Below are positions 56,061 to 64,000 of a DNA stretch of 64,000 nucleotides, one piece after another; position 1 is the first letter of the stretch, and the number at the start of each line of letters is the position of its first letter. Both the position numbers and the translations under genes were made by a program. The stretch comes from Ramlibacter tataouinensis TTB310. Lineage in GTDB: Bacteria > Pseudomonadota > Gammaproteobacteria > Burkholderiales > Burkholderiaceae_C. The DNA lies in contig NC_015677.1 of NCBI RefSeq assembly GCF_000215705.1, forward strand, positions 1,686,001-1,750,000. The letters are read 5' to 3'. The notes below the pieces were generated by a model. The model was not told the origin of the DNA. It did not search any database and saw nothing but the letters and a program-made list of their open reading frames with translations.

Positions 56061-57496
56061 AGAACGACACCGTCTCCACGCACCCGGTTCGCTCGGGGCG
56101 AACGGCGTTCCTGCCGGCCTTGGTGCTGGCCCTGACGGCCTGCGCCGTCGGTCCCACCTACCAGGGCCCGCCGCCGGTGGAGACGCCGGTGGCCTTCAGG
56201 CAGGGGCAGGGCGAGTGGATACGGGTGGTGCCGGCCGACACGCTGGAGCGCGGCCCCTGGTGGCAGCTGTTCGGCGACCCGGTGCTGAACGACCTGGCCG
56301 CCAGCGTCGAGGTGTCCAACCAAAACGTCGCCGCCGCCGTGGCGGCCTATGCCCAGGCCCGCGCCCTGGTGGCCGAGCAGCGCGCCTCGCTGTTCCCCAG
56401 CGTGGTGCTGGACGGCGGCGGCAGCCGCACAGGCGGCGAGGGCAGCGCCACCGGCACCCGCCGCAGCTACGACGTGACCCTGGGCGCGGGCTGGGAGCCG
56501 GACGTGTGGGGCCGGCTGCGCCGCGGCGTCGCCGGCGCGCGCGCCGGCGAGCAGGCCAGCGCCGCCGACCTGGCGGCCGCGCGCCTGTCCGCCCAGGGCG
56601 AGCTGGCCGTCAACTACCTCAACCTGCGCGGCACCGATGCGCAGCGCGCGCTGCTGGTGCAGACCCTCCAGGGCTACCAGCGCGCCCTGACCATCACCAA
56701 CAACCGCTACCAGGCTGGCATCGCCGCGCGCACCGACGTGCTGCAGGCCGAGACCCAGCTGGCCAACGCCCAGGCCGAGCTGCTGGGCCTGGACCGCCAG
56801 CGCGCCCAGCTGGAGAACGCGATCGCCGTGCTGGTGGGGCGCGCGCCGGGCAACTTCAGCCTGCCGCCGGCGTTGGCTTCCGCGGCCGTGCCGCAGGTGC
56901 CGGACGTGCCCCTGGCGCTGCCGTCCACGCTGCTGCTGCGCCGGCCGGACGTGGTGTCGGCCGAGCGGCGCGTGGCGGCGGCCAACGAGAACATCGGCAT
57001 CGCCCAGTCCGCCTGGTTCCCCAGCCTGCAGCTGTCCGGCTCGGCGGGAGCGGGCGCGGCGGCCATCGGCGACCTGTTCAGCGCCGGCAGCCTGGTCTGG
57101 GCGCTGGGCGTGTCGCTGGCCCAGTCGGTGTTCGACGGCGGCGCCATCAACGCGCGCATAGCGCGCAGCCGCGCCGCCTTCGACCAGGCCGCGGCGCAGT
57201 ACCGCCAGACCGTGCTGGTGGCTTTCCAGGACGTGGAGGACCAGCTGGCCGCCGCCCGCATCCTGGGCGAGCAGCTGGCGCTGCGCCAGCAGGCAGCGCG
57301 GGCGGCCGATCTGGTGGAGCAGCAGGTGCTCAACCGCTACCAGGCGGGGCAGGTGGGCTTCACCGAGGTCATCACCGCGCAGGCCACGGCGCAGGCGGCG
57401 CGCCGCAACCTGGTGCAGCTGCAGGCCGACCGGCAGGTGGCCGCGGTGGCGCTGATCCAGGCACTGGGCGGCGGCTGGCAGGGCCTGCCGCGCTGA
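56057..57496 (+). CDS. Outer-membrane efflux factor (NodT/OprM-type lipoprotein)
   Basis: This is a 479-residue TolC-family channel. The N-terminal signal ends in the lipobox LTAC followed by AVGPTYQGP, typical of NodT-family lipoproteins. Two repeats of long helices follow, with NRYQAGIAARTDVLQAETQLANA, trimmed to RTDVLQAETQLANA, and NRYQAGQVGFTEVITAQ as equivalent segments. LLRRPDVVSAERRVAAANENI marks the middle. It closes the tripartite MdtABC pump across the envelope. Confidence 0.93.
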   Translation: MKNDTVSTHPVRSGRTAFLPALVLALTACAVGPTYQGPPPVETPVAFRQGQGEWIRVVPADTLERGPWWQLFGDPVLNDLAASVEVSNQNVAAAVAAYAQARALVAEQRASLFPSVVLDGGGSRTGGEGSATGTRRSYDVTLGAGWEPDVWGRLRRGVAGARAGEQASAADLAAARLSAQGELAVNYLNLRGTDAQRALLVQTLQGYQRALTITNNRYQAGIAARTDVLQAETQLANAQAELLGLDRQRAQLENAIAVLVGRAPGNFSLPPALASAAVPQVPDVPLALPSTLLLRRPDVVSAERRVAAANENIGIAQSAWFPSLQLSGSAGAGAAAIGDLFSAGSLVWALGVSLAQSVFDGGAINARIARSRAAFDQAAAQYRQTVLVAFQDVEDQLAAARILGEQLALRQQAARAADLVEQQVLNRYQAGQVGFTEVITAQATAQAARRNLVQLQADRQVAAVALIQALGGGWQGLPR

Positions 57497-57582
57497 TTTT
57501 GTAGGACGGGGCCGACAACTGCCGCGCTTGGGCCGGGGATGGGATCGATGCCAACGTAAGATGCCGGCGCCCAGGCACAGAC

Positions 57583-59481
57583 ATGAGGCCCCCGACCCGA
57601 CCGCTTCCCCTTGCCCTGCTGCCGCTGCTGGCCTGCGCCGCCTCCCTGCAGGCGGCGCAGGCCGAGGTGGCCCAGCTCGGCAGCCTGGCGGACCTGAGCC
57701 TGGAGCAGCTGAGCCAGGTGCAGGTCACCTCGGTATCGGGCCATGCCGAGCCGCTGCAGGATGCGGCCGCTTCCATCTACGTGATCACGGCGCAGGACAT
57801 CCGCCGCTCGGCCGCCACCAGCCTGCCCGAGGTGCTGCGGCTGGCACCCAACCTGCAGGTGGCGCAGGTGGATGCCGGGAGCTGGGCCATCAGCGCGCGC
57901 GGCTTCAACACCGCCATCGCCAACAAGCTGCTGGTGCTGATCGACGGCCGCACCATCTACTCCAACCTGTTCTCCGGCGTCATCTGGGAGGCCAACCGGG
58001 TGATGCTGGAGGACATCGAGCGCATCGAGGTGATCAGCGGCCCCGGCGGCACGCTGTGGGGCGCCAATGCCGTCAACGGCGTGATCAACGTCATCACCCG
58101 CCAGGCCGCCGACACCCAAGGCGTGCTGGCCAGCGCGGTCCGCTCGCACGACGGCGGTCGCGAGGCGGTGCGCTGGGGCGGCCGGCTGGGGGGTGGGGCC
58201 GTGCGCGTCTACGGCCTGGCCACCGACCGCGGCAACACGCGGCGCCTGGACGGGACCGGGGTGGACGATGCGGCCAGCCGGCTGCAGACCGGTTTCCGCG
58301 CGGACTGGCAGTCAGGCCCGGGCGGGCTGACGCTGCAGGGCGATGCCTACCGCGGCGGCAGCGAGCCGGCCAGCCGCAGCGCGCCGCGCCAATACGGCGG
58401 CAACCTGCTGGCGCGCTGGAGCAGCCGCCTGGCCGGTGGCTCGCCCTACACGCTGCAGGCCTACTGGGACGTGGCCGACTACGACCAGCTCACGGCCATC
58501 CGCAACCGGTCCACCAACCTGGACCTGCAGTTCAGCCAGGAGCCGCTGCTGCCGGCCGGGCATCACCTGGTCTGGGGCGGCGGCTGGCGCCGCGGCTTCG
58601 ACGCCAACCAGGCCAGCGAACTGGTGCTGCTGCAGCCGGCCGAGCGCCAGCTGACCTGGTCCCACCTGTTCGTGCAGCACCAGCTGCGCCTGGCGCGCCG
58701 CTGGCAGCTGACCGCGGGCGTCAAGGCCGAGCGCAACAGCTACACCGGGCTGGAGTGGCTGCCCAACCTGCGCCTGGCGTACGAGCATGGGCCGCAGAGC
58801 ACCACCTGGGCCGCCGCCTCGCGCGCGGTGCGCGCGCCCTCGCGCATCGACCGCGATTTCTTCTTTCCCGGCCGCGCGCCCTTCCTCATCGCCGGCGGCC
58901 CGGACTTCGAGTCCGAGGTCGCCGACGTGCTGGAGCTGGGGCACCGCGGCCGCTGGGGCAACACCCTGTCGTACGCGGCCACCGTGTTCCGGCAGCAGTA
59001 CCGGGGCCTGCGCGCCGGCGTGCCCGGCCAGGTGCCGGCCCGGGTCTCCAACCAGGTGGAAGGGACCAACGACGGCATCGAGGCCTGGGGCCAGTGGCAG
59101 CTCGCACCCGCCTGGCGCCTGGCCGCCGGCTGGCTGGCGCAGCACAAGGACCTGCGCTTTTCCTCCGGCGCCACCGATGCCGTGTCCATCGCCAACCTGG
59201 GCAACGACCCCAGCCACCAGTGGAGCCTGCGCTCCTACCTGTCGCTGGGCGCGCGCACCGAGTTCGACCTGGCGCTGCGGCGCGTCGGCGCCTTGCCCGC
59301 GCCGCAGGTGCCGGCCTACACCGCGGTGGACGCGCGGCTGGCCTTCCAGGTGACGCCCTCGCTGGCGCTGTCGGTGCTGGGCCAGAACCTGTTCGACCGC
59401 GGCCACCGCGAATTCGAGCCCGCGGCGGTCGGCAGCGTGATCGGGCGGCGGCTCTATCTCAAGGCCGTGTGGCAGCTCTGA
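57583..59481 (+). CDS. TonB-dependent receptor
   Basis: This is a 632-residue outer-membrane receptor. The signal peptide ends near residue 27 (QAAQA-E). A plug domain has QVTSVSGHAEPLQDAAASIY, LPEVLRLAPNLQVAQVDAG, ISARGFNTAIANKLLVLIDG and ISGPGGTLWGANAVNGVINV. The barrel ends in the usual aromatic strand (RLYLKAVWQL). No N-terminal FecA-like signalling domain is seen. It heads a three-gene operon with YfiR-family and hybrid kinase genes, which suggests a sensory role (inference). The ligand is unknown. Confidence 0.92.
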   Translation: MRPPTRPLPLALLPLLACAASLQAAQAEVAQLGSLADLSLEQLSQVQVTSVSGHAEPLQDAAASIYVITAQDIRRSAATSLPEVLRLAPNLQVAQVDAGSWAISARGFNTAIANKLLVLIDGRTIYSNLFSGVIWEANRVMLEDIERIEVISGPGGTLWGANAVNGVINVITRQAADTQGVLASAVRSHDGGREAVRWGGRLGGGAVRVYGLATDRGNTRRLDGTGVDDAASRLQTGFRADWQSGPGGLTLQGDAYRGGSEPASRSAPRQYGGNLLARWSSRLAGGSPYTLQAYWDVADYDQLTAIRNRSTNLDLQFSQEPLLPAGHHLVWGGGWRRGFDANQASELVLLQPAERQLTWSHLFVQHQLRLARRWQLTAGVKAERNSYTGLEWLPNLRLAYEHGPQSTTWAAASRAVRAPSRIDRDFFFPGRAPFLIAGGPDFESEVADVLELGHRGRWGNTLSYAATVFRQQYRGLRAGVPGQVPARVSNQVEGTNDGIEAWGQWQLAPAWRLAAGWLAQHKDLRFSSGATDAVSIANLGNDPSHQWSLRSYLSLGARTEFDLALRRVGALPAPQVPAYTAVDARLAFQVTPSLALSVLGQNLFDRGHREFEPAAVGSVIGRRLYLKAVWQL

Positions 59482-59483
59482 GC

Positions 59484-60050
59484 GTGAACCATTCCCTGTC
59501 GTCGCCGCTGCGGTGGTTGCTGCCCTGGGCGGTGCTGGCCTGGCTGCTGGCCGGCGGCGCCGCGCTGGCGCAGCCCGCGTCCCAGCGCGAGAGCGCGGTG
59601 AAGGCGGCGTTCCTGTTCAAGTTCCCGGCCTTCGTCGAGTGGCCGGCCGGCAGCTTCCGCACGCCGGACCATCCGGTGGTGATCGGCGTGCTGGGCAACG
59701 ACGCGGTGGCGTCCGACCTGGAGCAGCTGGCCGCGAGCCGCCACCTGGACGGCCGGCCCGTCACGGTGCGCCGGCTGGCCGAGGGCGAGCCGCCGGCCGG
59801 CGTGCACCTGCTGTTCGTGGGCGCAACCACGCCGGCCCGGCTGCGCGAGTCGGTGGCCGCGGCGGCGGGCCCGGTGCTGGTGGTCGCCGAGCAGGAGGGC
59901 GGCCTGCGCGCCGGCGCGGTGCTCAACTTCACGCAGGAGGAAGGCCGGGTGCGCTTCGGCGCCTCGCTGGCCGCGGCCGAGGCGCGCGGCCTGCGCCTGA
60001 GCTCGCGCCTGCTGGCGGTGGCCAGCGCGGTGGAAGGGCGGACCCGGTGA
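59484..60050 (+). CDS. YfiR family periplasmic protein
   Basis: This is a 188-residue secreted protein. A signal peptide (WLLPWAVLAWLLAGGAALA) is followed by the YfiR/DUF4154 domain: SAVKAAFLFKFPAFVEWPAG, VIGVLGNDAVASDLEQLA and AEARGLRLSSRLLAVA at the end. Known YfiR represses the diguanylate cyclase YfiN; here the neighbour is a hybrid kinase instead. The GTG at 59484 is used; GTG 59469 is also possible. Its stop overlaps the kinase start (TGATG). Confidence 0.87.
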   Translation: MNHSLSSPLRWLLPWAVLAWLLAGGAALAQPASQRESAVKAAFLFKFPAFVEWPAGSFRTPDHPVVIGVLGNDAVASDLEQLAASRHLDGRPVTVRRLAEGEPPAGVHLLFVGATTPARLRESVAAAAGPVLVVAEQEGGLRAGAVLNFTQEEGRVRFGASLAAAEARGLRLSSRLLAVASAVEGRTR

Positions 60051-62284
60051 TGAACCCGCTGCGCGCCGGCACCCTGCGCCAGCGGCTGGACCGCATCCTG
60101 TCCGGCACCACCCTGCTGGCGCTGGGGGTGGCGGGACTGGCGCTGCTGGCGTTCAACCTGGGGCGCGAGCTGCGCTACCTGGAGCAGGACCTGGTCACCC
60201 AGGGTGACATCGTGGCCCTGGCCAGCTCCGCGGCGCTGGCGTTCGACGACACCCGGGCTGCGGCGGAGGCGCTCTCGGCGCTGCGGGCCAATCCGAGCGT
60301 CACGGCGGCCGCGCTGTACGACACGCAGGGCGAGTTGTTCGCGTCGTTTTTCCAGGCGCAGGGGCAGCGCCAGCTGCTGCCCGAGGGGCCGGACGGCTGG
60401 GGCCGGCGGCTGGATACGCGCGCCGCCGTGGTGTGGCGGCCGGTAGAACTGCGCGGCGAGCGTGTGGGCCTGCTCTACCTGCAGGTGCAGCACGGGCTGG
60501 TGCGCAGCACGCTGGAGTACCTGGCGGCCCTGGCCGGCATCATGAGCCTGAGCCTGGCCGCGGCGCTGCTGCTGTCGCGCCGCCTGCACCGCGAGGTGAT
60601 GCGGCCGCTGCACGAGGTGAGCGAGGTCGCGCGCGCCATCCTGCGCGGCGAAACGCCCAGCCTGCGGGCACGCAAGACCAGCGACGACGAGGCCGGCGCG
60701 CTGGTGGACGCCTTCAACGCCATGCTGGACGAGCTGGACCGGCGCGCCCGGACCCTGCGCGAAGCCAACGACGCGCTGCGCGCCAGCGAGCAGCGCTACC
60801 AGCTGGCGGTGCGCGGCTCCAGCGCCGGCCTGTGGGACTGGGACCTGGGCAGCCGCACGCTGTTCCTGTCGCCGCGCTTCAAGGCGCTGCTGGGCTACAC
60901 CGAGCAGGAATTCCCGGACCGGCCTTCCTCGACCCTGCGGGTGCTGCACGAGGACGACCGCGCGTTGCTGTTCGCCGCGATGCGCGGCCACCTGCGGCAC
61001 GGCCGCCCGTTCCAGGTGGAGTGCCGGCTGCGCGACGCCACCGGGCGCTGGCGCTGGTTCTTCGTGGCCGGCATGGCCCAGCGCGACGACGCGGGACGGG
61101 CGTACCGCATGGCCGGTTCGGTGATCGACGTGACCGAGCGCAAGGAAGCCGAGCAGGTGCTGCAGGAGGCCAACCGCGCCAAGGACGAGTTCCTGGCGAC
61201 ACTGGCGCACGAGCTGCGCAACCCGCTGGCACCCATCCGCACCGGCCTGGACATCCTGAAGAAGGACAAGGCCAACGGGACGGCCTCGCAGCGCGCGCGG
61301 GAGACCATGGAGCGCCAGCTGGCGCACATGATCCGGCTGATCGACGACCTGCTGGACATCTCGCGCATCAACAGCGGCAAGATCCACCTGGCGGTGGAGC
61401 GCATCCGCCTGCGCGGGGTGATCGACAGCGCGGTGGAGGTCAGCCGCCCGGCCATGGCCGCCGGCGGCCACGAGCTGCAGGTGCTGCTGCCCGAGGCCGA
61501 GATCGAGCTGATCGGCGACGCCACGCGGCTGGCGCAGGCGGTGGGCAATCTGCTGAACAACGCCGCCAAGTACACGCCGGCCGGCGGCCACATCGCGCTG
61601 CGCGCGCGCCAGGAGGGCCTGGAGGCGGTGATCGAGGTGCAGGACGACGGCGTGGGCATCCCCGAGGCCATGCTCGAGCGCGTGTTCTCGCTGTTCACCC
61701 AGGTGGACCGCAGCATGGAGCGGGCGCAGGGTGGCCTGGGCATCGGCCTGTACCTGGTGCGCAGCCTGGTGGAGCTGCACCATGGCAGCGTGGTGGCCGC
61801 CAGCGCCGGCGCAGGCCGCGGCAGCCTGTTCACCGTGCGCCTGCCCTGCCTGCCCGCCGACAGCGCGCCGGCCGCGCCCTCGGCGCCGGCCGGCGCCGCC
61901 GGCGCCGCCACCGAGGGCCGCAAGGTGCTGCTGGTCGACGACAACGTGGACGCAGCCGAGACCCTGTCCCTGGTGCTGGACATGATGGGCTACCAGGTGT
62001 GCATGGTGCACGACGGCGCCGCGGTGCTGGCGGCGGCGCAGGCGTTCGATCCGGACGTCATCCTGCTGGACATCGGCCTGCCGGGCCTGAGCGGCTACGA
62101 CGTGGCGCGCCAGCTGCGCCGCGAGCCGCGTTTCGCCCGCACCGTGCTGATCGCCATCACCGGCTGGGGCAGCGAGCGCGACCGGCGCGAGGCCCGGGAA
62201 GCCGGCTTCGACCACCACCTGACCAAGCCGGTGGACGTGGCCGTGCTGGAGCCCTTGATGGCGTCGGTGGCTGCGGCGCCTTGA
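60050..62284 (+). CDS. Hybrid sensor histidine kinase with PAS and receiver domains
   Basis: This 744-residue membrane kinase is built as follows. A transmembrane helix (about 22-42) and a periplasmic sensor of about 110 residues like CHASE8 (VTQGDIVALASSAALAFDD) come first. A second helix (about 160-180), a HAMP linker and a PAS domain (about 245-365, ending IDVTERKEAEQ) follow. HisKA has H387 in LAHELRNPLAP, and HATPase has LLNNAAKYTP, DDGVGIP and GLGIGLYLV. A Pro/Ala linker leads to a receiver with D674 in ILLDIGLPG. No output regulator gene follows. It is coupled to the YfiR gene. Confidence 0.93.
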   Translation: MNPLRAGTLRQRLDRILSGTTLLALGVAGLALLAFNLGRELRYLEQDLVTQGDIVALASSAALAFDDTRAAAEALSALRANPSVTAAALYDTQGELFASFFQAQGQRQLLPEGPDGWGRRLDTRAAVVWRPVELRGERVGLLYLQVQHGLVRSTLEYLAALAGIMSLSLAAALLLSRRLHREVMRPLHEVSEVARAILRGETPSLRARKTSDDEAGALVDAFNAMLDELDRRARTLREANDALRASEQRYQLAVRGSSAGLWDWDLGSRTLFLSPRFKALLGYTEQEFPDRPSSTLRVLHEDDRALLFAAMRGHLRHGRPFQVECRLRDATGRWRWFFVAGMAQRDDAGRAYRMAGSVIDVTERKEAEQVLQEANRAKDEFLATLAHELRNPLAPIRTGLDILKKDKANGTASQRARETMERQLAHMIRLIDDLLDISRINSGKIHLAVERIRLRGVIDSAVEVSRPAMAAGGHELQVLLPEAEIELIGDATRLAQAVGNLLNNAAKYTPAGGHIALRARQEGLEAVIEVQDDGVGIPEAMLERVFSLFTQVDRSMERAQGGLGIGLYLVRSLVELHHGSVVAASAGAGRGSLFTVRLPCLPADSAPAAPSAPAGAAGAATEGRKVLLVDDNVDAAETLSLVLDMMGYQVCMVHDGAAVLAAAQAFDPDVILLDIGLPGLSGYDVARQLRREPRFARTVLIAITGWGSERDRREAREAGFDHHLTKPVDVAVLEPLMASVAAAP

Positions 62285-62334
62285 GCCCCGGGTGTTAAGA
62301 CCCCGCACGCCAACCTGGCGCCCTGCGCGGGGCA

Positions 62335-62360
62335 CCTTTGCCATCCTAGGACGGCAAAGG
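62335..62360. terminator. Hairpin between the kinase and DnaJ-protein genes
   Basis: CCTTTGCC pairs with GGCAAAGG around a 10-base loop that itself contains CCTAGG. It abuts the DnaJ-protein stop, and a second GC-rich stem (CCCCGC near 62301, GCGGGG near 62327) lies beside it. Both ends of convergent genes meet here. There is no T-tract. Confidence 0.5.
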
Positions 62361-62867
62361 TCAGCGGCTGGCCTGGCTGCCGGAGGCGGCCCGCCTGGGC
62401 AGCGCGTTCAGCTGGCGCGCCGGCGTGAGGCGCAGGGTCTCGGCGGCCGTGGCGCTGCTGCGCGAGGCCGGCCCGGGCGTGCCGGGCAGCAGGCGCCAGG
62501 CCAGCCACCCCAGGCCCAGCACCACCAGCAGCAGGCAGGGCAGGACCCACCGCAACGGCAGGCGCGAGCGGCCCAAGCCCTCCAGCGTATAGCGGCTCAG
62601 GTCCGCCGGCTTGCGCAGAGGCGTGACCGGCACCGCTGCCGCGGGCCAGCGGGCGGCGTCGTACTCGGCCCGGCGGTGCGGGTCGGACAGCACTTCGTAG
62701 GCCTGGTTGATCAGGGCGATGCGGGCCTCGTTGCCGGCCGCGCGCCCGCGCCTATCAGGGTGGTGCTGCTGCACCAGGGCACGCCAGGCGCGGCGCACCT
62801 CCTCCGTCGACGCGGTGGGCAGCACGTGCAGCGCGTCGTAGAGGCTGGGGGCCGGATTCTGGCTCAT
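62361..62867 (-). CDS. J-domain membrane protein
   Basis: This is a 168-residue protein. An N-terminal J domain (residues 8-70) has the essential HPD at 36-38 in QQHHPDRRG, then ALINQAYEVLSDPHRRAEYD. One transmembrane helix (LRWVLPCLLLVVLGLGWLAW) lies near residue 115, and a short Ala/Ser/Arg tail completes it. It should stimulate an Hsp70 ATPase at the membrane. ATG 62867 (MSQNPAPSLYDAL) is the natural start. Confidence 0.88.
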   Translation of the reverse strand: MSQNPAPSLYDALHVLPTASTEEVRRAWRALVQQHHPDRRGRAAGNEARIALINQAYEVLSDPHRRAEYDAARWPAAAVPVTPLRKPADLSRYTLEGLGRSRLPLRWVLPCLLLVVLGLGWLAWRLLPGTPGPASRSSATAAETLRLTPARQLNALPRRAASGSQASR

Positions 62868-62889
62868 GGGGGCGGAAGATACACCAGCC

Positions 62890-63540
62890 TCAGCGGCCGG
62901 CGCCAGAGGGCGGGGTCTTGGGTTGGTAGTCGCACCAGCGCGCCACGGCGCATTCCCAGCAGCGCGGCGTGCGCGCAACGCAGACATAGCGGCCGTGCAG
63001 GATCAGCCAGTGGTGGGCGTTCACCGCGTAGGCCGGCGGCACGCGGCGGATCAGTTCCAGCTCCACCTCCAGGGGGTTCTTGCCCGGCGCCAGGCCGGTG
63101 CGGTTGCTGACGCGGAAGATGTGGGTGTCCACCGCCATGGTGGGCTCGCCGAAGGCCACGTTCAGCACCACGTTGGCCGTCTTGCGGCCCACGCCCGGCA
63201 GCGCCTCCAGCTCCTCGCGGGTGCGCGGCACCCGGCCGCCATGGCGCTCGACCAGCAGGCGGCAGGTCTCCATCAGGTTGCGCGCCTTGGTGCGGTACAG
63301 GCCGATGGTGCGGATGTAGCCCTCCAGCCGCTCCAGCCCCAGCGCCAGCATGGCCTGCGGCGTGCCGGCCACCGGGAACAGGCGCCGGGTCGCCTTGTTC
63401 ACGCCCACGTCGGTGGCCTGCGCCGACAGCAGCACCGCCGCCAGCAGCTCGAACACGCTGGTGTACTCCAGCTCGGTCACCGGCTGCGGGTTGGCCGCCT
63501 GGAGGGTGGCGAAGAAGGGTTCGATGGACTCGCGCTTCAT
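62890..63540 (-). CDS. nth: Endonuclease III
   Basis: This 216-residue base-excision repair glycosylase/AP lyase acts on oxidised pyrimidines. The HhH motif LPGVGRKTANVVLN carries the catalytic K120, and D138 lies in AVDTHIFRV; both match the E. coli numbering. The [4Fe-4S] ligands are the four Cys of CVARTPRCWECAVARWC. LLSAQATDVGVNKAT is the N-terminal signature. It lies 28 bases downstream of a small membrane-protein gene. Confidence 0.96.
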   Translation of the reverse strand: MKRESIEPFFATLQAANPQPVTELEYTSVFELLAAVLLSAQATDVGVNKATRRLFPVAGTPQAMLALGLERLEGYIRTIGLYRTKARNLMETCRLLVERHGGRVPRTREELEALPGVGRKTANVVLNVAFGEPTMAVDTHIFRVSNRTGLAPGKNPLEVELELIRRVPPAYAVNAHHWLILHGRYVCVARTPRCWECAVARWCDYQPKTPPSGAGR

Positions 63541-63568
63541 GCGCGGCAGTGTAGGGCGCTGCCCGGTC

Positions 63569-63757
63569 CTAGCCCGCCAGGTTGCGGAACACGTAGCGCA
63601 GCAGGGCCGGCCAGAAGTCGCCGCCCCGGTGCTGCTCGGCCAGGGCCGAGACGTCGGCGAAGCCCTTGTGCAGCACGATGCCGCAGATCAGGGCCAGCAG
63701 GGCGATGGCGAAGACCTGCAGGACGCGTGGCAGGAGTCCGTGGGTGCGCGGGGGCAT
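63569..63757 (-). CDS. 62-residue hypothetical membrane protein
   Basis: The frame encodes a basic N-terminus, one hydrophobic helix (VLQVFAIALLALICGIVLH) and a C-terminal amphipathic part with aromatic residues. I do not recognise a family. It is on the same strand as nth and 28 bases upstream of it, so it may be co-transcribed. The coding call rests on a plausible start, membrane segment and lack of a competing frame. Confidence 0.55.
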   Translation of the reverse strand: MPPRTHGLLPRVLQVFAIALLALICGIVLHKGFADVSALAEQHRGGDFWPALLRYVFRNLAG

Positions 63758-63799
63758 GGGGCGGGCGGGTGGGGCAGGCGGCAGGGTACCGCAAGCCGT

Positions 63800-64000
63800 T
63801 CAGCCGCGGTAGTGCGCCACCAGCGTGTCCACCAGCGACTGCGCGTAGGCCGGCAGCGCCTCGCCTTCGCGCACCAGCACGTGGCGCTCGCGCACGCGCC
63901 AGGGGTCGGTCAGCTCGATCTGCACCAGCTTCATGGGGCCCAGGTTGCGGCGGGCCGCGCTCTCGGGGACGATGCCGATGCCCACGCCGGCGCCGACCAT
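63800..64000 (-). CDS. LysR-type transcriptional regulator, 3' part only
   Basis: These last 66 codons of a gene continue past the right edge. GAGVGIGIVPESAARRNLG and VRERHVLVREGEALPAYAQS, shortened to HVLVREGEALPAYAQS, match the end of the LysR effector-binding domain. The DNA-binding part is outside the window, so the regulator's targets cannot be guessed. Confidence 0.8.
   Translation of the reverse strand: MVGAGVGIGIVPESAARRNLGPMKLVQIELTDPWRVRERHVLVREGEALPAYAQSLVDTLVAHYRG

Overview
The window is very GC-rich DNA from a free-living betaproteobacterium. Several features suggest Burkholderiales, family Comamonadaceae (Ramlibacter/Variovorax-like): two Bug-type periplasmic binding proteins, a Trp-rich small protein of the TIGR04438 type, a zapB-like/zapA/6S RNA block, and tightly overlapping operons with ATGA, GTGA and TTGA start-stop junctions. 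The genus is inferred from gene content only. I saw no tRNA, rRNA, CRISPR array, insertion sequence or prophage.

Layout. (1) 1-10871: a sugar-nucleotide and cyclitol region. A minus-strand run (two NDP-sugar epimerases and a zinc-type dehydrogenase cut by the left edge) diverges from a plus-strand run (inositol-3-phosphate synthase, an unusual clan GH-A glycosidase whose barrel halves look swapped, and a histidine phosphatase). Then come a DUF1003 protein, a glycosyltransferase-like protein, UDP-glucuronate decarboxylase, topoisomerase IB and UDP-glucose dehydrogenase. Ugd and the decarboxylase together would make UDP-xylose. (2) 10889-16168: housekeeping genes (cytochrome c, Trp-rich protein, FAD-Rieske fusion, ilvD, lgt), with a complex nested inverted-repeat element between ilvD and lgt. 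(3) 16240-20993: a malonate-use operon (GntR regulator, malonyl-CoA decarboxylase, Bug binding protein, malonyl-CoA synthetase). (4) 21088-22366: a BON lipoprotein, a decayed sensor-kinase remnant and a GNAT acetyltransferase. (5) 22393-30543: a divergent catabolic locus. A GntR repressor and a fused FAD/Fe-S dehydrogenase face an aminotransferase-Bug-CoA transferase-crotonase operon, with two identical palindromic operators between them. The substrate is unknown. (6) 30627-33635: small genes, a TauE permease, 6S RNA and zapA/zapB-like genes.

(7) 33682-47656: a cobalamin riboswitch followed by fourteen co-directional genes for B12 uptake (btuB, btuF, btuC, btuD and a signal-less BtuF-like protein) and late B12 assembly (cobU, cobB, cobO, cbiB, a cobD-like aminotransferase, cobQ, cobT, cobS, cobC). 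Almost every junction overlaps. No corrin-ring genes are in the window. (8) 47744-57496: a universal stress protein and an MdtABC-type RND efflux operon with its outer-membrane factor. (9) 57583-62284: a TonB-dependent receptor, a YfiR-family periplasmic protein and a hybrid histidine kinase in one operon, which looks like a surface-signal relay. (10) 62361-64000: a DnaJ-domain membrane protein, nth, a 62-residue membrane protein and the 3' end of a LysR-type regulator cut by the right edge.
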